From assembly GCA_946644025.1 (NCBI GenBank), contig CAMPCG010000176.1, positions 1-6,329 on the forward strand: DNA of 6,329 nt, read 5' to 3'. Position 1 is the stretch's first letter, and each line of letters opens with the position of its first letter. The notes below the pieces were generated by a model. The model worked only from the letters and a program-made list of their open reading frames with translations, did not search any database and was not told the DNA's origin. The stretch comes from an uncultured Prevotellaceae bacterium. GTDB taxonomy: Bacteria; Bacteroidota; Bacteroidia; Bacteroidales; Bacteroidaceae. Below are positions 1 through 5,722 of the stretch, piece after piece. The position numbers and the translations under genes were made by a program.

Positions 1-866
1 ATGATGTGCAGGGCCTCCATGGCAGCAGCGGTAGCGGCAGGTGTGTTGGAGGCAGAGAAGATATAGGAACGCGTGTTGTGACGCAGGAAGTTGATGGTCA
101 CCGCGTCGGAAGCAATGAATCCGCCAATGCTGGCCAGCGATTTCGAGAACGTACCCATGATGAGGTCTACGTCGTCGGTAAGGCCGAAATAGTCGCAAAC
201 GCCACGCCCCTGCCTGCCGAATACACCGATGCCGTGGGCCTCGTCGACCATCACTGAGCAGTTGTACTTTTTCTTCAAAGCAACAATCTCGGGCAGCTTA
301 GCCAAGTCGCCCTCCATGGAGAACACACCGTCGACGACGATAAGCTTGATGGCCTCTTCGGGCAGCCGCTGCAGCACACGCTCCAGGTCTTCCATGTCGT
401 TGTGCTTGTAGTGCAGCTGCTTGGCAAACGAAAGGCGGCGGCCATCCACGATGGAAGCGTGGTCTCGGTCGTCGCAGATGATGTAGTCGTCTTTGCCGAC
501 GACAACAGCCAATACTCCTTGGTTGACGCTGAATCCGGTTGAGAAGCAGAGTGCGTCTTCTTTGCCGACGAACTCGGCAAGCTCTTTCTCCAGCTTCACA
601 TGCAGGTCGAGCGTGCCGTTGAGGAATCGGCTGCCGGCACAGCCGGAGCCGTATTTGTCAAGAGCCTCTTTGGCCTTGTCTATGATGCGCTGGTCGCCGG
701 TGAGACCCGTGTAGGCATTACTGCCAAACATGAGCACCTTGTGGCCGCCCATCTCTACCTCCGTGCCCTGCTTTCCAGTGATTTCACGGAAATAGGGGTA
801 AATTCCTTTCGCCATGAACTCCTGCGGAACACGGTAGGATTTGAATTTCTCTTGTAGTTGTCCCAT
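1..866 (-). CDS. spt: Serine palmitoyltransferase (PLP-dependent), C-terminus beyond the left edge
   Basis: This enzyme condenses L-serine with a fatty acyl-CoA to give 3-ketosphinganine, the committed step of sphingolipid synthesis in the cytoplasm. The visible 288 residues start at ATG 864-866 and show the alpha-oxoamine synthase fold of class-II PLP aminotransferases. GSNAYTGLTG (48-57) and GSGCAGSRFLNG (73-84) lie in the N-terminal part. CDDRDHAS (131-138) carries the His (136) expected to stack on PLP. VDEAHG (207-212) carries the cofactor Asp and His. GTFSKSLASIGG (238-249) carries the Schiff-base Lys242. Family members are about 395 residues, so roughly 105 are missing to the left. The alternatives, 2-amino-3-ketobutyrate CoA ligase and 8-amino-7-oxononanoate synthase, share the fold; the N-terminal PYFREI and the GTLDLHVKLE/HASIVDGRRLS wording match Bacteroidetes serine palmitoyltransferases as I remember them. 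It is divergent from a lipid kinase gene. Confidence 0.9.
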   Translation of the reverse strand, partial: MGQLQEKFKSYRVPQEFMAKGIYPYFREITGKQGTEVEMGGHKVLMFGSNAYTGLTGDQRIIDKAKEALDKYGSGCAGSRFLNGTLDLHVKLEKELAEFVGKEDALCFSTGFSVNQGVLAVVVGKDDYIICDDRDHASIVDGRRLSFAKQLHYKHNDMEDLERVLQRLPEEAIKLIVVDGVFSMEGDLAKLPEIVALKKKYNCSVMVDEAHGIGVFGRQGRGVCDYFGLTDDVDLIMGTFSKSLASIGGFIASDAVTINFLRHNTRSYIFSASNTPAATAAAMEALHI

Positions 867-899
867 AACTATTTTATAGGTTAGACGTCTTTTGGGCTG

Positions 900-907
900 C
901 AAAGTTA
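900..907 (-). promoter_or_regulatory. Bacteroidetes -7 promoter element for spt
   Basis: On the minus strand the sequence reads TAACTTTG, an exact match to the Bacteroidetes -7 consensus TAnnTTTG, followed by CAGCCC. It lies 33 bases before the spt ATG, so the leader would be roughly 25-30 bases. No convincing TTTG -33 element is seen at the usual 19-21 base spacing; only a TTAA-containing stretch is present. No Shine-Dalgarno sequence is seen before the ATG, as is usual in this phylum. Confidence 0.65.
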
Positions 908-1001
908 CACAAATTTCTGAAATTAACGCATCTTTTTCCTAATAAATGTTCGTTTTTTGTATTTTTAATAGAAAAACTTACACTGTTTGAAACAATAATT
1001 G

Positions 1002-1009
1002 TATTTTTG
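1002..1009 (+). promoter_or_regulatory. Bacteroidetes -7 promoter element for the lipid kinase operon
   Basis: TATTTTTG matches TAnnTTTG exactly and is followed by CA, as in many Bacteroidetes promoters. Only five bases separate it from the ATG at 1015, so the predicted transcript would begin at or within a few bases of the start codon. A TTTG lies at 986-989, but its 12-base spacing is too short for a normal -33 element; at the correct distance only a weak TTA (978-980) is present. Confidence 0.55.
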
Positions 1010-1014
1010 CAACG

Positions 1015-1995
1015 ATGATTAACAAGAAAAAGAATATAACCTTTATTGTCAACCCCATCTCGGGAACCCGCTCTAAGGACGGCATCGCCGATCTTATTGG
1101 CCAGGTGGTCGACGCCGGGCGCTACGACTGCCGCATCGTTCGTACGGAGTATGCCGGCCACGCCTCAGTCATTGCCTCTCAGTGTGTCGACGAGGGGTGC
1201 GACATCTGTGTGGCCGTGGGTGGCGACGGTACCGTCAACGAGGTGGCTTGCTCGCTGGTACGCAGCAAGACGGCCCTGGGCATCGTTCCCTGCGGCTCGG
1301 GCAACGGTCTGGCACGCCATCTGCGCATCCCCATGGAGCCTAAGGAGGCGCTGGCCATCATCAACGAGGGCCATACCGACCTCTACGACTATGGCATTAT
1401 CAACAGCCAGCCCTTCTTCTGCACCTGCGGCATGGGGTTCGACGCCTTCGTCTCGGAGAAATTCGCCGAGGCCGGTAAGCGTGGACTGACCACTTACATT
1501 GAACAGGTGCTCAAGGAGTCGCTCAAGTACAAGCCCGACACCTACACCGTCGAGGACGAGACCGGAGTCCATAAGTACAAGGCTTTCCTCATTGCCTGCG
1601 CCAATGCTGCGCAGTATGGCAACAATGCCTACATCGCCCCCCGTGCGTCGATGCAGGACGGGCTGCTCGACGTCATCGTCATGGAGCCTTTCACCGTGTT
1701 CGAAGCCCCCCAGATGGCCATCGACCTCTTTGCCAAGACGCTTGGCAACAACCACCGCATCAAGACATTCCAGGCCCGACGGGTACACATTCACCGCGAG
1801 CACGAGGGAGCCATACACTACGATGGCGACCCAAAGCCGATGGGGCGCGACATCGACGTGACCATCGAGCCGCTGGGGCTGAAGGCCGTGGTGAGCCCCA
1901 AGGTGAAGGAAGACACGGCTGTGCCCAACAAGATGGTGAACGCCATGAGTTGGCTGGTGAACAGCCTTAACATATTATATAATGTTCGCGTGTGA
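1015..1995 (+). CDS. DAGK/sphingosine-kinase-family lipid kinase (YegS/BmrU-like)
   Basis: This is a 326-residue ATP-dependent lipid kinase of the diacylglycerol kinase catalytic family. Motifs in order are IVNPISGT (11-18), the nucleotide-binding loop GGDGTVNEV (69-77), PCGSGNGLARHL (92-103), CGMGFDA (138-144) at the start of the C-terminal beta domain, APRASMQDGLLDV (208-220) and HYDGD (268-272). The last sits where the family has its conserved DGE acidic site, so Glu is replaced by Asp. Length fits a complete single-domain soluble or peripheral enzyme. The third motif reads GSGN-G-LA rather than the GTGNDFA seen in many bacterial diacylglycerol kinases; sphingosine kinases carry GSGNALA. 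The start is the first ATG of the frame and puts the first strand (NITFIVNP) at the usual place. It diverges from spt across 148 bases and its TGA overlaps the next start by one base. Substrate is unproven: diacylglycerol, sphingoid base or ceramide are all possible. Confidence 0.88.
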   Translation: MINKKKNITFIVNPISGTRSKDGIADLIGQVVDAGRYDCRIVRTEYAGHASVIASQCVDEGCDICVAVGGDGTVNEVACSLVRSKTALGIVPCGSGNGLARHLRIPMEPKEALAIINEGHTDLYDYGIINSQPFFCTCGMGFDAFVSEKFAEAGKRGLTTYIEQVLKESLKYKPDTYTVEDETGVHKYKAFLIACANAAQYGNNAYIAPRASMQDGLLDVIVMEPFTVFEAPQMAIDLFAKTLGNNHRIKTFQARRVHIHREHEGAIHYDGDPKPMGRDIDVTIEPLGLKAVVSPKVKEDTAVPNKMVNAMSWLVNSLNILYNVRV

Positions 1996-2240
1996 TGCAG
2001 ACTGCCGTCGTCCTCTTCGTAGTGGGCCTTTGTGTGGCCTACGCCGTGTGGCGGGTTCAGCGTGTCATTCATCACGCGTCAGACCCTTGCGGCGGCTGTT
2101 CAGAACGGGGTGTGTGCAGTGAAAGTCATTGTCCGCATCGTCAGCGGATGTTGGAATGTCAGCATCCGGGCATGAAGACAAAGGCGCGAAGCCTTGGAGG
2201 ACCGGCCGTAAAGATTGTCGCCGACGATGGGCAGTCCTAA
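1995..2240 (+). CDS. Small Cys-rich single-pass membrane protein, FeoB-associated-like
   Basis: The 81-residue product begins at an ATG whose first base is the last base of the kinase TGA (TGATG), suggesting translational coupling. A GTG three bases earlier is an alternative start. Residues 3-18 form one hydrophobic helix (TAVVLFVVGLCVAYAV), followed by basic residues (WRVQR) and then DPCGGCSERGVCSESHC with Cys at 32, 35, 41, 46 and 55. This helix-plus-Cys-cluster layout resembles the FeoB-associated Cys-rich membrane proteins common in Bacteroidales, but the match is from memory and the protein is too short for certainty. The cysteines could bind a metal or Fe-S cluster on the cytoplasmic face. 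Codons 36-81 lie antisense to the end of the pseudouridine synthase gene, so the tail after about residue 55 may be an accident of overlap rather than a conserved part. Confidence 0.6.
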   Translation: MQTAVVLFVVGLCVAYAVWRVQRVIHHASDPCGGCSERGVCSESHCPHRQRMLECQHPGMKTKARSLGGPAVKIVADDGQS

Positions 2241-3674
2241 GCCCTCGTGATGGGCACAGTGTACACGCAACTGGTGTGTGCGCCCCGTGTGGGGAACGAG
2301 CAGCATACGTGCCTGCCCGTTCTCCACATTTATAATATGGTATTCGGTGACGGCCGCCTTGCCCTGCACGTGGTCCACAAGTTGCCGCGGACGGTCAGTC
2401 AGATCGGGACGGAGGGGAAGGACAATGGTGCCTTCCCTTGGCTCTGGAACGCCGACCATCAACGCCTCGTATTCCTTTCTTACAGAGCGGTTTATAAATT
2501 GTCGTTGCAGATGATGATAAGCCTCCATGGTACGTGCTGCGACGAGCAGCCCCGACGTGTCCTGGTCCAGGCGATGAGGCATGAACACCCGCCCGTATCG
2601 CTCGCTGAGGATGCGCTCTACCGACGGTTGTCCCTGCTTGCCGGGTACGGAGAGCAGCCCCGACGGCTTATTTACCACGACGATGCTGTCGTCGGCATAG
2701 ACCACCGTCAGTGTGTCAGTCGGCTCTACAACGGGGGCAGTGGCGTGCAGCTCCAGCATCCACTCCAGGATGGGCTTGCACTTGCCTCTGCAGGCAGGGT
2801 AGAACTGTCCGTCGTGGCGCACCTCCATCTGTGGCGAACGACCCTGCCAGAACTCGCCCATGCACAGTGGCTCCAGGTGGTTAGCAAAGGCATAGTGGAG
2901 CAGCTTGGGGGCGCAGCACTCGCCGGCGCCCGACGGTGGATTGCCGTCGAAGATGCTGGTCAGCGACCGTCTCTCCCCGTGCTTGTTCAGCAGCGTAAAG
3001 TTGTCGAAGAGCCACTTCTGCAGCTCGTCCGACCGCCGTCGCCGTTCCTGCTTCATGTCGTCCAGGTGCTCTTCCAGTGGCCGCAGCTGTTCTTGAACGC
3101 GCTCTGCCTTTTCCCTCCAATGTTGCTTGATGCGTCTTAGCTCTGCCTTCAAGTGTTGGCTCTCACGGACGAGCTGCTCCTCTTGCTGCTCTCCGCTGGC
3201 CCTAAGGGCGTCGCGCTGTTGCTTACGCTCGTTCATATACTGCCTGAAACGCTCCACGTCGGCCTCGCCCTCAGCCCTCACACTGTCCCACTTTGCGACC
3301 AGGTTGAGGTAAACCGTAGATTCGGCCAACGCTCGTATCTCCCTGTTTATGGCCGAGATACGCGATTCCTCCTGCTTGAAGTGTCCGTCGGGCTGCAAGT
3401 AGTCGAACACCGCAGGAACAAACCACGGCCAGTCGGCTCTTCCCGCCAACTGGCCGCTATAGGCCGCCAGGAATCCCAGTCGCTTCTGTGGGTCCCGGCA
3501 CACCAGCACGCCAAACATCTTTCCCCCAGCAATCTCCTCTGCAAGCTCAGGCTTCGTGTCGAGATATTCGCGCAGTTGCCCTGCTGCCAGAAGCGTCAGC
3601 GCGTGTGGCTCATAGCTGAAGGGATTGTTGAGCTCCGAGGGAGGCTTGATGTCGGTATGGAGTATGTGTAGCAC
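2100..3674 (-). CDS. RluA-family pseudouridine synthase, long form with N-terminal coiled-coil domain
   Basis: The 524-residue protein should isomerise uridine to pseudouridine in a structured RNA, probably rRNA or tRNA. The catalytic domain occupies about residues 318-524. It contains VNKPSGLLSVPG (334-345), HRLDQDTSG (367-375) with the nucleophile Asp370, the PHTGRTHQLRVH motif (461-472), and the usual ending LHARMLTFQHP. The first 310 residues are an extension. An N-terminal part (GKMFGVLVCRD at 51-61, FLAAYSGQLAG at 68-78) leads into a charged helical stretch (about 130-220) rich in Arg, Glu and Gln and probably coiled coil. A conserved-looking block follows, with GECCAPKLLHYAF (251-263) and FYPACRGKCKP (291-301). 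I remember similar long forms in other Bacteroidetes, so this is not a recent fusion. The frame opens with GTG at 3672-3674, and no later ATG keeps the N-terminal block. The target site cannot be assigned. A serS terminator lies immediately upstream. Confidence 0.88.
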   Translation of the reverse strand: MLHILHTDIKPPSELNNPFSYEPHALTLLAAGQLREYLDTKPELAEEIAGGKMFGVLVCRDPQKRLGFLAAYSGQLAGRADWPWFVPAVFDYLQPDGHFKQEESRISAINREIRALAESTVYLNLVAKWDSVRAEGEADVERFRQYMNERKQQRDALRASGEQQEEQLVRESQHLKAELRRIKQHWREKAERVQEQLRPLEEHLDDMKQERRRRSDELQKWLFDNFTLLNKHGERRSLTSIFDGNPPSGAGECCAPKLLHYAFANHLEPLCMGEFWQGRSPQMEVRHDGQFYPACRGKCKPILEWMLELHATAPVVEPTDTLTVVYADDSIVVVNKPSGLLSVPGKQGQPSVERILSERYGRVFMPHRLDQDTSGLLVAARTMEAYHHLQRQFINRSVRKEYEALMVGVPEPREGTIVLPLRPDLTDRPRQLVDHVQGKAAVTEYHIINVENGQARMLLVPHTGRTHQLRVHCAHHEGLGLPIVGDNLYGRSSKASRLCLHARMLTFQHPLTMRTMTFTAHTPF

Positions 3675-3683
3675 TATTCTTTT

Positions 3684-3716
3684 AAAAAAACACCTCCCCT
3701 TAGTGGGGGAGGTGTT
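3684..3716 (-). terminator. Intrinsic terminator after serS
   Basis: On the minus strand an 11-base perfect stem (AACACCTCCCC pairing with GGGGAGGTGTT) closes a six-base loop and is followed by seven T (3684-3690; the last two lie in the stem). It begins 13 bases after the serS stop. The U-tract ends nine bases before the GTG start of the pseudouridine synthase. The plus-strand reading of the stem has no T-tract, so the terminator acts only leftward. Confidence 0.85.
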
Positions 3717-3729
3717 GGTGGTGGGGTTT

Positions 3730-5049
3730 TTATTTGATGATGTCGAAGCCGGTGTAGGGCTGCAGGGCCTTGGGTATGCGTATGCCCTCGGGGGTCTGGT
3801 TGTTCTCCAGCAGGGCGGCCACGATGCGGGGCAGGGCCAGTGCCGAGCCGTTGAGGGTGTGGCAGAGCTCGGTCTTCTTGGTGTCGCTACGGCGGTAGCG
3901 GCACTTCAGGCGGTTGGCCTGGTAGGTGTCGAAGTTGCTCACCGACGACACTTCGAGCCAGCGTCCCTGTGCCTCGCTGTAGACCTCGAAGTCGTAGCAG
4001 ATGGCGCTGGTGAAGCTCTGGTCGCCACCACATAGCAGCAGGATGCGGTAGGGAAGCTCGAGCTTCTTGAGCAGGCCCTCCACGTGCTCCAGCATCTCCT
4101 TGTGGCTCTCGCGTGAGTGCTCGGGGGTGTCGATGCGCACAATCTCAATCTTCGAGAACTCGTGCAGTCGGTTCAGTCCGCGCACGTCCTTGCCGTAGGA
4201 GCCGGCCTCGCGGCGGAAGCACTCGGTGTAGGCACAGTTCTTAACGGGCAGCTGGGCCTCGTCGAGAATGACGTCGCGGTAGATGTTCGTCACCGGCACC
4301 TCGGCCGTGGGGATGAGGTAGAAGTCGTCCACCTCGCAGTGGTACATCTGTCCCTCCTTGTCGGGCAGCTGTCCGGTGCCATAGCCCGAGGCGGCGTTCA
4401 CCACCGTGGGGGGCATGATCTCGGTGTAGCCGCTCTTGGCAGCCTCGGCCAGGAAGAAGTTGATGAGGGCGCGCTGCAGCTGTGCTCCCTTGCCGATGTA
4501 GACGGGGAACCCGGCACCGGTAATCTTCACGCCCAGGTCGAAGTCTATGAGGTTGTATTTCTTGGCCAGCTCCCAGTGCGGCAGGGGGTTCTCTATGCCC
4601 AGCGTGGGGTTCACCGTCCAGTTGCCCACGGTGTCGGCCTCGGTACACTCCTTGAGGTTCGACTTCACCACGCGGTTATCCTCGGCGGCGCGTCCCTCGG
4701 GCACCTCGTCGTAGGGAATGTTCGGTATGGTGCAGAGCAGGCGGTTCATCTCCTCCTGGGCCTGGTTCATCTGGTCCTCCAACTGCTTGTTGGTGTCCTT
4801 CGTGTGGGCCACCTGTGCCTTGATGGCCTCGGCCTCGTCCTTCTTGCCCTGCTTCATCAGTGCTCCAATCTGTGCGGCCATCTTCTTGGCCTCGCTCAGG
4901 TTGGCATCCAGCTGCTGCTGGGCCTCACGGCGGCGCTTGTCGATGGCCATCACCTCGGCGATGGCCTCGCGTGCTCCTGCAAAGTGTTTCTTCTCCAGAC
5001 CGGCAATGACGCGCTCGGTCTGCTCGGTAATCAGTTTCAGTGTAAGCAT
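3730..5049 (-). CDS. serS: Seryl-tRNA synthetase
   Basis: This class-II aminoacyl-tRNA synthetase charges tRNA(Ser) with serine in the cytoplasm. In its 439 residues the first 105 or so form the long antiparallel coiled-coil arm that grips the tRNA(Ser) variable arm (Lys/Glu/Gln-rich heptads from about 25 to 105). The catalytic domain follows: SGYTEIMPP (206-214) near motif 1, the serine-binding IPTAEVPV (246-253), motif 2 with CFRREAGSYGKDVRGLNRLH (277-296; Arg279/Arg280), EVSSVSNFDTYQANR (366-380), and motif 3 NGSALALPR (400-408). The ending PYTGFDIIK is as in relatives. It is about 15 residues longer than the Bacteroides form I remember, the extra residues falling around 131-155 between the arm and the catalytic core. 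ATG 5047-5049 is the first Met and matches the family start MLTLK. It follows the 73-aa gene by 25 bases with no promoter seen between, so it is probably co-transcribed with the two small upstream genes. Confidence 0.97.
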   Translation of the reverse strand: MLTLKLITEQTERVIAGLEKKHFAGAREAIAEVMAIDKRRREAQQQLDANLSEAKKMAAQIGALMKQGKKDEAEAIKAQVAHTKDTNKQLEDQMNQAQEEMNRLLCTIPNIPYDEVPEGRAAEDNRVVKSNLKECTEADTVGNWTVNPTLGIENPLPHWELAKKYNLIDFDLGVKITGAGFPVYIGKGAQLQRALINFFLAEAAKSGYTEIMPPTVVNAASGYGTGQLPDKEGQMYHCEVDDFYLIPTAEVPVTNIYRDVILDEAQLPVKNCAYTECFRREAGSYGKDVRGLNRLHEFSKIEIVRIDTPEHSRESHKEMLEHVEGLLKKLELPYRILLLCGGDQSFTSAICYDFEVYSEAQGRWLEVSSVSNFDTYQANRLKCRYRRSDTKKTELCHTLNGSALALPRIVAALLENNQTPEGIRIPKALQPYTGFDIIK

Positions 5050-5074
5050 GATGTATATTTTACTGTTTTACTAT

Positions 5075-5296
5075 TTACGGCTTGTCGTTGTTAAACATTG
5101 GATCATTGGGAGATGCCTTTCCACTATGGTTCGTAAGATCAAACCAGTAGGCAGGTATTCCTCCAAAGGCTGGCTCGTACTTGAACTCTGTTGAATACTC
5201 TATATCGTAATCCGTGTGGAAATAATATTCACCGTTTTTCAACTCCACTTTGTATGGAGCGAGTCGATTAAGAATATTTAGTTCAAGCTCATTCAT
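5075..5296 (-). CDS. Hypothetical 73-aa protein, possibly a short DUF6169-like protein
   Basis: The product has a leading helix (MNELELNILNRLAPY), then two predicted beta strands and an aromatic patch (KNGEYYFHTDYDIEYSTEF, residues 20-38), then GGIPAYWFDLTN and a polar tail ending NNDKP. The pattern PY...Y-F-TD--I-Y---F recalls the beginning of Bacteroidetes DUF6169 proteins, which I remember as about twice as long. If that is right, this copy lacks the second half; this is a weak, from-memory similarity. Its ATG overlaps the TGA of the upstream 105-aa gene in the arrangement ATGA, so the two are translated as a coupled pair. The gene is more AT-rich than serS. Function is unknown. It is soluble, with no signal peptide and no cysteine. 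Confidence 0.7.
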   Translation of the reverse strand: MNELELNILNRLAPYKVELKNGEYYFHTDYDIEYSTEFKYEPAFGGIPAYWFDLTNHSGKASPNDPMFNNDKP

Positions 5297-5610
5297 TTCT
5301 GGTCAACAAGAATTGTTTCCAATGCTTTTATTTTCTCCTCTCGGTATTTTCTATGAGCACGGATAGCCTTTATGAAACAGCCAGGCTTGAACTCCGGTTT
5401 AATGATGGGGGTGGCTTCACAGACCATCATGGAGTCGTATGAACCTATCTGATAGAATGGGTCATATCTGGCACGTTCTGCTTCCTGCTGCCAGTATTCC
5501 TCTTCGCGGGCTATGCGCTCACGCTTCTCTTGTTGGTAGGCAAGCTGCCGCCGCATGGCGTAACGCAACTTTCCGACAGAAGAGTCTAATTCAACAGCCC
5601 TTATTTCCAT
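5293..5610 (-). CDS. Hypothetical 105-aa charged helical protein
   Basis: I do not recognise this gene. The N-terminal half (residues 13-50) is a long, highly charged helix rich in Arg, Glu and Gln (KLRYAMRRQLAYQQEKRERI). A middle section follows, YDPFYQIGSYDSMMVCEATP (49-68), then KPEFKPGCFIKAIRAHRKYR (71-90) and a Lys/Glu helix at the end. There is no signal peptide or membrane segment. The ATG at 5608-5610 lies about 29 bases below a strong promoter, making it the first gene of the transcript. The stop overlaps the next start by four bases (ATGA). Base composition is more AT-rich than in serS and the pseudouridine synthase gene, which could mean later acquisition. A small regulatory or antitoxin-like role would fit the layout, but nothing in the sequence proves it. 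Confidence 0.72.
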   Translation of the reverse strand: MEIRAVELDSSVGKLRYAMRRQLAYQQEKRERIAREEEYWQQEAERARYDPFYQIGSYDSMMVCEATPIIKPEFKPGCFIKAIRAHRKYREEKIKALETILVDQK

Positions 5611-5638
5611 AATCGCAGTGTTTTATGTTTTACGGCTG

Positions 5639-5670
5639 CAAAGGTACGACAAATCGGGCGGACTGCCAAA
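5639..5670 (-). promoter_or_regulatory. Bacteroidetes promoter for the 105-aa/73-aa/serS operon
   Basis: On the minus strand TTTG (5667-5670) and TACCTTTG (5639-5646) are separated by exactly 20 bases, matching both the -33 and the -7 consensus of Bacteroidetes housekeeping promoters. The ATG of the 105-aa gene lies 28 bases beyond the -7 element, giving a leader of about 20-25 bases. This is the best-formed promoter in the window. Confidence 0.85.
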
Positions 5671-5722
5671 CAATCGGCTCGTTTTTTCACAATACATTTT
5701 CTGTCATTGACCACTTTTTTGA

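Noticed and set aside
1165..1818. A 217-codon minus-strand open frame inside the lipid kinase gene
   Set aside because: The kinase frame carries all expected family motifs; the opposite frame shows none.
2236..2256. A small hairpin (GCCC/GGGC) after the Cys-rich gene as a terminator
   Set aside because: The stem is only four base pairs and no T-run follows on the plus strand.
2247..3140. A 297-codon plus-strand open frame opposite the pseudouridine synthase
   Set aside because: It mirrors the real gene, has low-complexity composition, no start context and no recognisable motif.
4117..5094. A 325-codon plus-strand open frame opposite serS
   Set aside because: It is rich in Leu, Val and Gly with no domain pattern and lies wholly antisense to an unmistakable SerRS; it results from high GC and the codon use of serS.
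5050..5130. A separate serS promoter or tRNA-sensing leader (T-box)
   Set aside because: Only 25 bases separate the 73-aa gene from serS, no TAnnTTTG was found on the minus strand there, and no T-box-like structure or terminator is visible.
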